Positions 46,447 to 57,928 of a stretch of 64,000 nucleotides of DNA are shown piece after piece (position 1 is the first letter of the stretch; each line of letters starts with the position of its first letter). The notes beneath the pieces were generated by a model. That model did no database searches. It had not been told where the DNA came from and saw nothing but the letters and a program-made list of their open reading frames with translations. The DNA lies in NCBI RefSeq assembly GCF_001625215.2, contig NC_030385.2, positions 42,247,598-42,311,597 of the forward strand. The letters are read 5' to 3'. Made by a program: the position numbers and the translations under genes. Source of the stretch: Daucus carota subsp. sativus. Taxonomy: Eukaryota > Streptophyta > Magnoliopsida > Apiales > Apiaceae.

Positions 46447-48660
46447 TTTGAACCTTAAACTCAAATTTACAGCTACGGAATGGGTGGATATCTAGAGGTA
46501 AAGCTTAAAACTGAAGTAGTAAATTATAAACCAACTGCTGGTTTATATGAAACTGCCTGGTCCTTGTGGATTTCGCTGCTGGTTTTATTAAAGGGGAACG
46601 TGTAACGATAAGATCAAGATTAATTTAGTAAAAAGATTGCTGAAACGGTTGGGAGTTGGGTATGTTACAATTTGTAACAGTCACATTTTGTTGTTTTTTG
46701 TGGGATTGCTAAGCATCAGTAAATTGATTTTGTCTTTTGCTTGTGCCACCACTAAAAATAACAATACAAGGACACCTATATTCGACCCCATCATCTTCTT
46801 GCAGACAGCTGTCAAAACCATGAACAAAGAGTAAACTAGACTAGAAACACTTCAATTTCCATACAACTTCTATCAAATTTTCTTTAACACAACCTTGGCA
46901 GCTAGAAATAAAACCCAGGTTTAATCATGCTTCTAGTAATTAAGAAGGAAAAATGTAGAAACACACACAGTTTCCACCGCCTGTCCAGGGTTGAGCCCTG
47001 CGGACTTAAACACACATAATCAAAACAAAACCCCAAACACTATTGTTGTGTTGTGTGTTTGTTGTTTGGTTGAAGTAAATGAAATGAAATTTGTACTATT
47101 AAATGTGTAAACCTAGCCAAATGGAGCATACATGAAGGAATCATTCATGATTGTCAGTCATTAATCCATTCTATTCTTAGCAAATTAAACTAGAGTTCAA
47201 ACCTACCAATTGAAGAAGTGACCTTACTTCTACATCCTATTCTTTTCTCCACAGTTCTCTTCATAAATTTTGAACCCTTAATTTTTTTCCACTCTTCCCA
47301 TCTACCTTTATTTTCATCCTTGAATTTTGTCCATGATTTCATTCCATTCCATTTCCCCCAACCAAACAAAGTATATATTTTTTGCTTCACTGCATACTGC
47401 AGTACAGCTAAAAGTGGTTGTATTGTTTAGCAAAGGCAACTAATAAGGAACAAGATAAACTGAACATATAGTCGAGCCAAATACTCCTTTAACTTATTAT
47501 TAATTGAAGGAGATTTGGTCCGTAATATGATCACCGCTGACAAATTCAAATAATAAGTCCATGCCTATAGTTTTAATAATCCGAAGTTTATCTAAAGTAT
47601 TTGCTTTTTTACTTCTTTGCAATGTGATTTCTTCATACAAAATATAAAAACCTGTTAAGCGACCATATCAACTAAAACCTCAAGGTGCCAGGAAAAGGCC
47701 TTTTATTATGTTCTAAAATTCCCGTCACCGTCATTTTTGGGTTGAAGAGTGGATCACATTCGCCCATCTTCCAAGCCATAACTTTGTTTTCATGTACATG
47801 ATAAATTATGAGTTGTGATACTATTTTTAAGCGACAAGTTGACTTCAAACCCTAGGGAAAAACTTTTTTTACCTGGATCATCGTATTCTAACAAATCAAA
47901 TGATAATTATAACAAAATTGTGTGCAGGAAAATCACCAGTAACAATTACCAATTTATTCTTCGCGAAAGAGCAATCTGTAAGGACTGCTTCAAGAAGCAT
48001 AATTCTCAGAGCCTCATAATTTCTTGGAAATCAAGATCATACCAGGCTGATCGTTGTTATGAAGCTACAAAGGATGAGAGAGCATACGAGGGAGATGATA
48101 GAGACATTCAAGATCGAGTACAGATATTGATAAACACAGATTCACAGCGACCGAAGAACACAGCAATCAATTGCGACACAAACAGAGATCAAGATCGAGG
48201 GATCACAAACTCAAATACACAATTGAAACACAGATCAAAAGCAAAACGATCACGAATCCACAATCCATTTTTTAACTGCTTGCAAAATTAAGATGATCAG
48301 AATTAAGATAATTGATTATTATTTAAATTCCATTTTTTAAGTGCTTGCAAAATTAGTCGTAAAAAACGGAAATCAGACTTAACAAAGATTAATCTGAAGA
48401 TTAATTGAATTGAATTGATCAGGAATTAATCGGATTAATCGAAGATTTAATCAATTTAGCAAGTTGCAGAACAAAAATTTGATTAATTACTGATTTTTAG
48501 AACATAGATTTTAACGATATATTCTTGATCAATTAAATCTTTGGTACCCTTCAACATCCGTACTCTCAAAATTTCCAGTTTCCTTTCTTCAGAAGAGGCG
48601 AAAAGATAGGTTGTGGACTTGGAGAGAGTTTTTTACTTTGGAATTTTTACAAAGGATAAC
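46447..48660. other. Spacer between the homeodomain gene and the foldback region
   Basis: This contains the upstream region of the homeodomain gene and AT-rich sequence. A 158-codon frame at 47815-48291 has no recognisable domain, is low in hydrophobic patterning and sits in biased sequence, so I do not call it. A 30-base direct repeat (CCATTTTTTAACTGCTTGCA and neighbours) occurs near 48262 and 48330. Confidence 0.4.
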
Positions 48661-48662
48661 GG

Positions 48663-48686
48663 TCCACAGCAATCGATTGCTGTGGA
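48663..48686. repeat. Perfect 24-bp palindrome
   Basis: TCCACAGCAATC is followed immediately by its reverse complement, GATTGCTGTGGA. It lies just outside the larger foldback structure. Confidence 0.9.
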
Positions 48687-48694
48687 GGAGTTAA

Positions 48695-48913
48695 TAACAC
48701 TCAGTTTCTGGGCCGTTGGATGCATATCCAGCGGCCAAGATCATATTAAAATTTTAATATGTCCAGCGTTTTTTTAGCGCTGGTCGGGGATTATCATGTT
48801 CCGCTGTACATGGGAATCCCCGTCCAGCGCTAAAAAAGCGCTGGACATATTAAAATTTTAATATGATCCTGGCCGCTGGATATGCATCCAACGGCTCAAA
48901 AACTGTGAGTTTT
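48695..48913. mobile_element. Foldback element with long, internally palindromic arms
   Basis: The left arm (about 48695-48782) and right arm (about 48822-48913) are near-perfect inverse copies. They contain GGCCGTTGGATGCATATCCA, the palindrome ATATTAAAATTTTAATAT and an AGCGCT block. Between them CGGGGATT and AATCCCCG form an inner stem. No coding sequence is present. The layout resembles a foldback or Mutator-like non-autonomous element, but no target duplication was identified. Confidence 0.65.
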
Positions 48914-48922
48914 TTAACCAGT

Positions 48923-49013
48923 GCCTGGCAGTGGACATATTAAAATTTTAATATGATCCTGGCCGCTGGATATGCATACAACGGCTCAAAAACTGTGAGT
49001 TTTTTAACCAGTA
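48923..49013. repeat. Tandem extra copy of the foldback right arm
   Basis: The sequence from GGACATATTAAAATTTTAAT through TTTTTTAACCAGT repeats the right arm (48843-48922) with few changes, in the same orientation. Confidence 0.8.
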
Positions 49014-49025
49014 CCTGGCATACGA

Positions 49026-49137
49026 CTGCCAGGCACCTGGACCCCTTTACAAATAGAAACAATAGGGGTTTTTGTTTCCAACTGCTAGGCACCTGGACCC
49101 TTTTACAAATAGAAACAATGGGGGTCTTTGTTTCCAA
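49026..49137. repeat. Tandem duplication of a 56-bp unit
   Basis: The unit CTGCCAGGCACCTGGACCCC through TTTGTTTCCAA occurs twice back to back with a handful of differences. It begins where the foldback arm duplication ends, so the whole block looks built by repeated local duplication. Confidence 0.8.
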
Positions 49138-49348
49138 GAAGCAGCTTAGAAGCTGGTTATGACTTCTGTTTTTCTTGTCTCGTTTGTGTAAATAAGCATA
49201 AGCACTTCTAAAAAGCTGATAATGCTAACTTATATGTAAGAGTTTCTACTTCTTTTCCAAACACTTTATTAACTTATTTTCTCTCCCCTCGTATCCACCT
49301 TTTTAATTTTTTTTGAGAGAGAGTCATTTTTTTTAGTTTTACGGAACG

Positions 49349-49425
49349 GCCCAAATACCTCATGGCGTCACGTCACCAGTCTAATTTAAATTTTCTGGAC
49401 TAAATACTAAACAAAAGGCCCACTT
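49349..49425 (+). promoter_or_regulatory. GCCCA motifs upstream of OST4
   Basis: GGCCCAAAT starts near 49348 and AGGCCCACTT near 49416, with further TGGGC and ACCCAAT motifs before the probable leader exon. Repeated GCCCA boxes are usual in promoters of plant housekeeping genes. Position supports a promoter role; this is inference. Confidence 0.35.
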
Positions 49426-49699
49426 ACTTTACGTTTATTGAACTGGGCTAGAATCCGCGTCCAAAATATTATAAACCCAATTTTCATTTACCATATGGAT
49501 AAAATATAGAAATTCTATTTCTACCATTGACCTGTGGTGTGATCATCTTGCAATTTCACTCTCCCGAACAAGAAGCCTTCGAGTGTTGAAAAGCACAAAA
49601 AGGTTCGTCTTTCATCATATTTTCATCCAGTTTTCAATGTACTTATTCGATAGAAGAAGCCTTTATTTGTATATATACGAGTATCTATATCTGTGCAAA

Positions 49700-49829
49700 T
49701 TTATATGATTATTTGGATAATTATGAGATTTTAATTCATAGTGATTTCCATTAACGATCCAAAGCTTTATATGATTATTTGGATAATTATAAGTTTTTAA
49801 TTCATAGTGATGTCCATTAACGATCCAAA
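49700..49829. repeat. Tandem duplication of a 66-bp unit in the OST4 leader intron
   Basis: TTTATATGATTATTTGGATA through CCATTAACGATCCAAA is repeated once with a 66-base period and a few substitutions. Confidence 0.8.
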
Positions 49830-50633
49830 TGACACCTAGATTGCCTGATCACAACTACAATTTGTAATGTAATGCGGAATTTATTTGTAATGTATATGAG
49901 TTTCTTTTAGGCTATTTGGTTCTTGTGATTCTTGATTTACTCGGCATTTAGGATCCTCGCTGCAGATCTTGATTCAGGATTGGATTTAATAGGGGTAATG
50001 ATTAAGAATATCGTAGTTGTAGTTGGTGTTTAGTTGAATTTGCTGGAGTATCGAGATATTTGCCAATAAAATTTGCATACGACCGAGAGAAGGTAATTAA
50101 GTATCTTGACATGAAGAAAGTTTGCCTACTCTCTTAGAGCTAATGCACCAATGATAACAAATAGTTAATGCGGTAGATGGATTAACGGAGTATGATAATG
50201 CAACAGTTTTTAATTGGTCTATCAATTCGTTAGCCACTCCATTAAAAATTGATGGATTGATGAACCAATTAATGACCACTGCGTAGACAAAAGCCCATCA
50301 ATTCATTGATTCGGGGGACGGATTACCTATTTTGATTTGTAAACGCTATATGAAAAATAGCAAAATAACTGATTTTTCTTTCATAGTAACAAACTACATC
50401 AAGTAAACTAATGAAATAGGGGATTGACGGGGTTTAAATGGTGGGGATGCTCCCTTTGGTTAATTTTTTGGATGAAGGAGTAGTCAACTAAGTGGATGCA
50501 ATACTTGGTAGAGTATCTACATTCCAACTTTAGTATGGAAAAAAATGATTCCAGGCGCTGCTTCAAATTTCAATGCTGAGGAATACATCAATTTGTGTAT
50601 TGTTTTTCATGCTATGCTCGTGTTTGTGTAATA

Positions 50634-50868
50634 CTCCCTCCGTCCCACCAGGTTCTTTACGTTACTTTTTGGCACGCATTTTAATGCTCTTATAAAGTAT
50701 ACTAACATTATATATTTATTTTAAAAAAAAATCTCGAAAAAAAGTTTGACATTTAAACTTTTATTCAAAAAAAGAAAAACTTAAAAATACGTTATAGAAC
50801 TATATTTTACGAGAGCCTCAAAATGCGTGCAAACAGTGCACGTAAGCATCCTGGTGGGACGGAGGGAG
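50634..50868. mobile_element. Stowaway MITE in the OST4 leader intron
   Basis: Ends are CTCCCTCCGTCCCACCAGG and its inverse, CCTGGTGGGACGGAGGGAG, flanked by TA on both sides. It is 235 bases and ends 94 bases before the OST4 start codon. Confidence 0.93.
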
Positions 50869-50962
50869 TATGTATTTTTGCAGTATACGTCATCAAAATA
50901 TTTTATCTGATTGATGGTGAACTTTTCTAATCAGCTGACACTGGACTTGTTTTACCTTGCAG

Positions 50963-51076
50963 ATGTTTAATGATCAAGACTTGGGGTTTTTCGCCAATTT
51001 TCTTGGCATATTTATATTTGTTTCGGTAATTGCATACCATTTCGTGATGGCTGAGCCAAAGTATGAGGGCAACTAA
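50963..51076 (+). CDS. OST4: Oligosaccharyltransferase subunit OST4 (37-residue membrane peptide)
   Basis: This 37-residue frame, too small for most gene finders, begins [19 protein letters not shown] and ends [11 protein letters not shown]. It is nearly identical to plant OST4 homologues as I recall them. OST4 is a single-pass endoplasmic reticulum peptide that stabilises the STT3-containing oligosaccharyltransferase complex for N-glycosylation. The hydrophobic membrane helix covers residues 9-29, with acidic residues at the N-terminal end. The ATG immediately follows a TTGCAG acceptor, so the gene has an all-noncoding first exon. The C-terminal stop is followed by ordinary 3'UTR-like sequence. 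Confidence 0.93.
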   Translation: MFNDQDLGFFANFLGIFIFVSVIAYHFVMAEPKYEGN

Positions 51077-52267
51077 GGAGTTGGTTGTCGATATGGATGG
51101 ATTGAGATGTCTTAATAATCTCTTATCCGAAAGTAGAACATGTTTATTATTTTTGTTGACTCGGACGTAATGATAGAGAATGGGAACATTTGTTAAGAAC
51201 TTCCAAGTCTGATGTTTGGTACCTATTACCTAGTATATTATTTAATCCTTTTTATCTTAAGTTTAAGGAGCTAGTTTTCAGAAGAACTTATACTTCATTA
51301 TATGACATGAATACTAGGTGTCTTGCATTTGTGTTTTCCTATAGTCAATAATTTCTCTTCAAAATATCGCTTTGTTACAAATAGCATGTTGGCTTTATGG
51401 TTGATGTCTTGATGTTATCAGTTAGTTGCTACTCAGTTTTTGTGCTTTTGATTTTTTATGATAGTAGCAGCCATCTCTCTGTGACCAAGTATTCAGCTGA
51501 AACTAGCCTTGTACTTGGAGCCAAGATTTATAGGAGTTGACATTGAATCTGATCGTCAAAACAATATATATGCAAGTATCTTTGCAAGTCCTATTGTAAT
51601 ATCACTGCCAAAAAGAACTTGTGAATACAGCTTAGGTCATGAACAGCTCACTCTTTGGCTCTGTGGGATAAATTACCATTACCATCACTTTTGGAATTTG
51701 TCTGTGGCTCTGTGCAGCTGATTTAGGTGTTTTCTTGGTCCTATTCTGTGTATCAATTAGTTTTATCTTGGATAGTATCTCTCGTCCATAGCTTTAACTC
51801 ATAAGCTATTAGCTGTTGCCTGTTTCCTACTTTTTTCCTTGTAGTTTGTTGTTTTGGAGGAGTCGGAAACCTACCTTTATCACGAGGAAGAGGAGCTAGG
51901 ATGAGGTTTTGCCTTTAGGTGACTGTTCCCAGCTCGGTTTTTTAGGAAGGAATATAGTTAATGTAACACAAGTTAGTTTTGCCCAAATTGAGCCATTAAA
52001 CAGCACTATAAGTTCCCCAGTTATCACATTCACAACATGTTTTAGCTTTTCATTATTTAGACCTTGATTATATCAGTAGTTCTGTACTAAGAATAATTGC
52101 AAGAAACAAATATCAGAATTTATATATAGGATAAGAGATCATAGTTGAGTTATAAAACCAAAACATCATCAGGATAGTAAAGTTATAAAACCAAAACATC
52201 ATCAGGATAGTAAAGTTATAAAACCAAAACATCATCGGGTAGATACGGAGACAACCCAGGTCCAGGT
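51077..52267. other. Spacer between convergent OST4 and the intronless E2 gene
   Basis: This holds the 3'UTRs of both genes. A 33-bp repeat occurs near the E2 end. No other gene is supported. Confidence 0.5.
52149..52240. repeat. Three copies of a 33-bp unit in the E2 3'UTR
   Basis: GTTATAAAACCAAAACATCA and the following bases recur at 52149, 52182 and 52215, the last slightly diverged. The array starts 27 bases beyond the stop codon of the intronless E2 gene on its 3' side. Confidence 0.85.
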
Positions 52268-52798
52268 TTACATCATCTCCTGTGAGCGTCTGACACAACG
52301 GGCAACTCTCTTCTTGAAATCAGCCCTTCGTTCCCTCCATTCAATAGCAGCTTCCACATTGGCCGGAGATTCATCATTAGGGCTCGACAACAATGATATA
52401 ATACTCAAGAGTATGCTCTCCACTGTATGTACAGGGTTCCAGCGCTCGGTGGCAGACTCATAGCCAAGAGGATCATCCCCGGGTGAGTGAAGTATCGAGA
52501 TGCAAACTTTTCCATCCTCGTAAATATTGGGATGCCATATCTCTGAAGTAAACCTCACAGTCGGAGGGTTGCAGGGGTAATCTTCTGGGAACGTCATAAC
52601 AGCATTGAAGAAACCTTCTTGATATAATGTACCCGGTGGCCCCATAATCGTGACACTCCATTCGAAGATGTTTGTTTCATCTATTAAGCCAGCAGAGAAT
52701 CCGTCTACCGGGTTTCTGCAGAGATCTTTCAGCTGTTTCTGGAGAAGAAGGTTTGCCTGTGATGACGAAGCTGTGTTATTTTCTTTTGATGAAGCCAT
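52268..52798 (-). CDS. Intronless E2 ubiquitin-conjugating enzyme (UBC7/UBE2G-type), probable retrocopy
   Basis: A single uninterrupted frame of 176 residues encodes a full E2 fold. The HPN motif ([19 protein letters not shown]) places the catalytic cysteine at residue 99, and the extra loop SPGDDPLGYESATERWNP is typical of the UBC7/UBE2G class, which works with endoplasmic reticulum quality-control E3 ligases. The six-exon relative at 55146-57928 on the same strand is closely similar throughout, ending RRSQEMM in both, but this copy lacks all five introns and has about eight extra N-terminal residues (ASSKENNTASSS). That pattern suggests retroposition or cDNA-mediated loss of introns. The reading frame and key residues are intact, so it may be functional. 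Confidence 0.92.
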   Translation of the reverse strand: MASSKENNTASSSQANLLLQKQLKDLCRNPVDGFSAGLIDETNIFEWSVTIMGPPGTLYQEGFFNAVMTFPEDYPCNPPTVRFTSEIWHPNIYEDGKVCISILHSPGDDPLGYESATERWNPVHTVESILLSIISLLSSPNDESPANVEAAIEWRERRADFKKRVARCVRRSQEMM

Positions 52799-53844
52799 GT
52801 TGATGATGATTCTCTCTGAGAAAACTTGAAAAACTTTAACAATGAACTATTCTACGGGAGTTTATATAGAGAAAGATGTAACCTAAATTAAATTGGATAT
52901 TAGCAAAGATTGATACAGAATTCGAATGGGAACAGAATCACCAAAGGATAAAACTCTGAGGAAACTGTATAGATACGTTTCTGAATTTCCCCATTAGGTA
53001 GGAATCTTACTTCATTAACAATACAAAATAAAAACCAATTCAGTGTCTGAATAATGGTTGGCTTCATTAGTCAATACTCCATTACCACGGAACAAAAACA
53101 ATGTTTGACCGACTTTCAAGAAATTGGTTTTGCACAGATAATATATAATGAAGTTCGTGACAATATCTATATTTTCAAACTTATTTTTTGAAATATGGTT
53201 GAATTTGTAATTGAGTTTGTAACGTAATTGATTTACCGTTGATTTTCAGATTATTACGTTGGAGATTGAATTTTTAGATTGTAATATAATTGATTTTCAG
53301 ATTAGTATGTTGGAGGTTGCAAACGAGATTGGATCTTATTTTTAAAAATAATTTTTATAATTCAAATATTTTTGGAAAAAAACCACCGATATGTTTCTCC
53401 CCGTGGCAAACACTTCCAAATTTTTGGTATTGAGGTATTCCGTACCCATGCTTTTAGAACAACTAGTTGAGAATCCGCGCGTTGCAGCAGCCTATAAAAA
53501 TTATATTAATGATTCAATATTAATATTTGTATCATAAAATAATTTTGTGATTGTCTATAAAAATTATATTAACATTTCAAAATTAATATCTTGTAGGATA
53601 AAATAAATTTATATTATAAAAATTTTGATGTAATATCAATACTAATATATAAAATTGAAAAATTGGACTATAATTCATGGTGAAAAAATGAAAATAAATT
53701 TATACATGTAATTAACAATTTAAAACACCGACGAATTTTAATTTTATTTGTGTTTTTTTAAAGTAATTATGTTCATACATTGTCACCTTCCGCCAATTTT
53801 TTTGGCTTGATTGTGCACAAAAACATCTAACTTAAATCCCTGAG

Positions 53845-54150
53845 GTTGTAGTATTGAGAGATTGGAGGTTGTGTTTAGGTGACCCAAAACCTTACGATCT
53901 ATAGGGGTATTTATAAGTACAGAGAGACTTGTGTGCTACCCTTTCCCATAATTAAATAATCTGAAACAAAATTAGATTATAACTTTCAAACTACTATATT
54001 CCGTAAATAATCTGAAACTTACTTCTAATATACCCGAAACTAAAAAATGTAATTCTAATTTTTGATATTTTTCATCCAAAAATTTCAAAAAATTAGAAAA
54101 ATAGAATGGAGCGATGTGAGAGGCGCCACCTACACGCCCCTCGCTTCTCC
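53845..54150. repeat. Direct repeat, copy 1 (about 306 bp)
   Basis: The block starts GTTGTAGTATTGAGAG and ends CGCCCCTCGCTTCTCC. It is about 85-90 percent alike to the block at 54460-54782 in the same orientation by eye. It contains a TATTTATA stretch followed by an AGAGAGACTTGTGTG segment. It shows no clear TG...CA ends, primer-binding site or flanking duplication, so its class is undecided. Confidence 0.75.
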
Positions 54151-54459
54151 ACCATATTTTTCTGTATACAAAGTAAATCATATAAAAATTAACAACAACA
54201 AACATGTCCGATGAACAAACAAATATTATAAAAAAATAACCAACAAACATACATCACTAATAGTTAATTTATGGATATCATCCATCAATATCATGTCAAG
54301 ACTATATTCTTTCCCATGTTTGAATTTGTCGACTCCCACATAGCGATTTATAACTACCATTGCTTGTAACAACCTTTATTTTTTTTAATATTATATAAAC
54401 AGCCTTCACTTATCGTTGCAGAAGAACGGCACCACCGAGTTAGAAATCAAGCAAGAGAA

Positions 54460-54782
54460 GTTGTGGTATTGAGAGAGAAGAGGTTGTGTTTAGATGATCC
54501 AAAACCCTACAATCTATAAGGGTATTTATAGGTGCAGAGAGACTTGTGTGTTACTCTTTACCATAATTAAATAATTCGAAACAAAATCAGATTAAAACTT
54601 TCAAATACTATATTCCATAAATAATCTGAAACAAAATCAAATTCTGAAACTTGCTTCTAATATACCCGAAACTAAAAAAGATAGTTCTAATATTTGATAT
54701 TTTTCATCCAAAAATTTCAGAAAATTAGAAAAATAGAACGGAGCGATGTGAGAGACGCCACATACACGCCCCTCGCTTCTCC
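54460..54782. repeat. Direct repeat, copy 2 (about 323 bp)
   Basis: This matches the block at 53845-54150, with a short internal duplication around AATCTGAAAC that makes it longer. The two copies are separated by about 310 bases of unrelated AT-rich sequence. Confidence 0.75.
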
Positions 54783-55145
54783 TTTATATAAGTATATTGA
54801 TTTTCACTTTTGGACAATTTTTATTTTATTTCAATTATTTTTCTTAAAAAGTGCATTATGTTGCCAAACATACTTACACAAACATTTTTCAAGAAATTAT
54901 TATACATATTTAGAAACAAATAACATTCCACACATTTTCTCCACGGATATTTAACCTTGCTCTTGTAGCTGAAAAAGAGATTTAAACAGGAGAGGAGAAA
55001 TCACCAAAGCAATTAACATCACCAATGTAAAAAAACAAATAAAAGGACAGAAAAAATGAATAAATATGAAGAACAGACAGGCCAAGGTGATGCAATGAAG
55101 AACTTTCAAGAAATATTCTGAAATGTGAAACAGTACACAGCGAGT

Positions 55146-57928
55146 TCACATCATCTCTTGAGACCGTCTCACACATCGGCCGACTTTCTTCTTGAAATCA
55201 TCTCTTCTTTCTCTCCATTCTTTCTGTGTAGACAATCAATATAAGACTCAGACTTAAACTCTTATGATCTAAAAACGGAATTACACCCTCAGCAAAAGAT
55301 ACCCTTGCATTTTGACAGGAAAGTACATTTGGTGAAAAATTGTCTCCATTAAAACACCAACCAACGACAGAATTGACTTGCTTCTATGTTATATATATTT
55401 GTTGAAAAGACCCCAAAAGAAGTATATGTTGGTCTTTACTTGGGAAATCTTTATAAAAAAAATAAGGTAAATAAAACTAACTCATAAAAAAATTTAAAAA
55501 AAATTAGCAAAGATAAGAAGACATTACCGCAGCTTCCACATTTGCTGGAGATTCATCATTTGGACTTGAAAGCATTGATATAATACTTAGAACTATACTC
55601 TCTACCTGCAAAGGATATCAACGTGATATTACAGGGTAAACATATAAAGTGAACAAGTAGAAGCTAAGAGTAATCGAGAACCAAGAACGGCTTTAATAAC
55701 CAAGACATATATATCATGTATTATTCATGTAGGTGCTTGCATATACATTTTTCGTGAAGCTGTTCCTATTTGGGGTGTGAATTTACAATGTAGAGTTAGA
55801 TCCATCACTCCCATTTCCACAAAACATAATAATGTAGGTACTGGCAGCCGCAGGACACCCAAGTAAGACTCCACTTGTTTTGCACAAACTATAGTGTTTG
55901 TTTTAGTCCAAAGATTGATATATTTTCAGTTTGAATAAATTCCTAAACACAATGTTATAATATTAGGAGAAACTAAGTAACTAACTTTCACCCTTTAATA
56001 CTCAAAACATAATCTCTTGCTTGTTCATTCTTATCACAGCAATATATATTTTCCTGTGCAAGTTAATCCCTAGGAAAACAGAATCAACATCATAACTAAG
56101 TTACTGATACATCAACACAGCAACTGGAACTTCAAAACCTATAAACCTCTAAACCGTTCTATGTCTAAGGAAAATGGGTTCTGTGAAAACCTCTAAAACT
56201 TGATCAATGTCCAAGGAAGCTGGGTTCTGTAAAAACGTCTAACTTAATAGCCTCAGATTTTGTATTTTTGCAAGGTCGATAACAAAAATTCAAATACTAA
56301 CACACACATTTGCTCCCAACGAGGTCGAACCCTAGACATTTGTAACCAAGGGAGTAGGGATATCTATTAGGCTAATCCTCGCACATAATCTTTTATTCCA
56401 AAACCAACTAAAGATTGGAATCGCCACTATTCTACACTCAAATATTGGTTTTTCTTGGTCCCTCTAATACCAAATGTCGTCGATATAGATAGGTTGCTAA
56501 CTAGAACTTAGATAGAGGGGAATAATTTATTTCGCAAAATTTGTAATTTCTCTACCAACATTTGGTAAAGCCAGTACATCGTAATATTTGATTTTTCTTG
56601 GTCCCTCCATTACTAAATGCTGATTCAATTAAATAGATTATTACCTATAGGAGCGCAGAAGAACATATAGCATTGCAGTTCTAAATAGTTTTTTCCACAT
56701 GAAATTCGAGACATTTATTATTCCAAAAGTGCAAATTCAAACTGGTCTCTCCATGCATCTTATACTGTAATAGCATTTAGCAATGCCACCTAAACACTAA
56801 CTAATAGGTCAATGTAGAAAGCCAGAACACGTAGACAATGACTAGTTTGTTCAATGCACATGTAGCCCAAGGATATAAAAAACATCATAATCACTTTTAA
56901 CATACTGTATGGACTGGGGTCCAGCGCTCACTAGCAAGCTCATATCCGTTAGGATCATCACCCGGGGGATGAAGTATGGAGATGCAAACCTTCCCATCAG
57001 AGTAAACTGCAATTTATGTAACAGAATTTTAACAAAAAAATTTACTATAGATAAAAGCTTACATATTATGTAAGAACTGCACAAAGAAGATACGAACCAT
57101 TGGGGTGCCATACTTCTGAGGTAAACCTCACAGTAGGAGGGCTGTTTGGATAATTCTGTGGGAACGTCATAATAGCATTAAAGAAGCCTCCATCACTGCA
57201 CAGATAAATATGTTTAAAATATTATTTATCACAAGTAATATTCAAGAGACACTTATCAATTCAAACCAATAACTACCAACAAAACAAGCTGAATTTGCTT
57301 TAAAAAACAATCTTCAAAAGAGGTAACAACATTTCAAAGTTAATGCTAAACATACATGAAACTGTTAATACCAATGTAAGAAAATCCCTAGCTTAACCAA
57401 TGTAGAATAACTATCTGCCACAAACTAATTACAAGAACACATAATACTTGAACAATATGAAATCCACATCTACACCATTCCCAAAACTAACAAATTTCTA
57501 CTTAGAACTAAGCAATGAATTATCACAAGTGAAAGCCAATTAATACAAAATAAAATCAAAGAATAGTAAGACCTCAATTCAATCACCCATAAAAACAAAA
57601 ACTTCACAAAACAATCAAATTCCAACTTCACTACACACAAACACCAAAAACAAATAACAAAAAACTCACTATAAAGTATCTGGTGGCCCAATAATTGTCA
57701 CACTCCACTCAAAAAGATTACTTTCATCAACCAAGCCAGCTGAAAACCCATCCACCGGATTCTTACAAAGATCTGAAATTGAAAATCAAGAAACCATATA
57801 TAAAAAATCAAGAAAACCCATAAAAATTCAATAAATCAAGAAATAAAGTGGTGGGGTTTAGTGCAAAATAAAGAGGTACCCTTGAGTTGCTTTTGCAAAA
57901 GGAGGCTTGCTTGTGATGGTGAAGCCAT
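55146..57928 (-). CDS. UBC7: E2 ubiquitin-conjugating enzyme, UBC7/UBE2G-type, six exons
   Basis: Exons 57880-57928, 57670-57772, 57098-57195, 56906-57006, 55528-55605 and 55146-55223 keep phase and give 168 residues, the normal size for the class. The protein accepts ubiquitin from E1 on Cys91 ([16 protein letters not shown]) and is of the type used in endoplasmic reticulum-associated degradation. The 13-residue class insertion ([17 protein letters not shown]) is present. The N-terminus [16 protein letters not shown] and C-terminus [12 protein letters not shown] match plant UBC7/UBC13/UBC14 as recalled; I cannot separate these paralogues here. Its promoter lies to the right, beyond 57928. 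The intronless relative lies about 2.35 kb downstream on the same strand. Confidence 0.93.
56285..56385 (-). mobile_element. tRNA-derived SINE-like head in an intron of the E2 gene
   Basis: On the minus strand an A-box-like GGATTAGCCTAATAGATA is followed by a B-box-like GGGTTCGACCTC about 35 bases later. The spacing and motifs match a tRNA-related SINE. The tail is not clearly defined. Confidence 0.4.

Larger units (their letters stand above)
49603..50962 (+). other. Probable 5'UTR intron of OST4
   Basis: A leader ending AGCACAAAAAG meets a GTTCGT donor, and the acceptor TACCTTGCAG ends at 50962, directly before the ATG. The intron holds a 66-base tandem duplication and a Stowaway MITE. Confidence 0.55.
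52799..55145. other. Spacer between the two E2 genes
   Basis: This AT-rich region carries a pair of direct repeats (53845-54150 and 54460-54782). Near 53475 a CCGCGCGTTGCAGC stretch resembles sequences seen at plant transposon ends. No gene is supported; short frames here are inside the repeats. Confidence 0.45.

Noticed and set aside
47815-48291. 158-codon open frame on the plus strand
   Set aside because: No domain or hydrophobic pattern was recognised, and many residues come from CAAATAC/GATC-biased sequence. Chance openness is likelier.
52113-52298. Repetitive minus-strand frame with MMFWFYN units
   Set aside because: It is an open frame through the 33-bp 3'UTR repeat of the E2 gene, not a protein gene.
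53845-54782. Reading the paired direct repeats as terminal repeats of a small retroelement
   Set aside because: No TG...CA ends, primer-binding site, purine tract or flanking target duplication could be seen.
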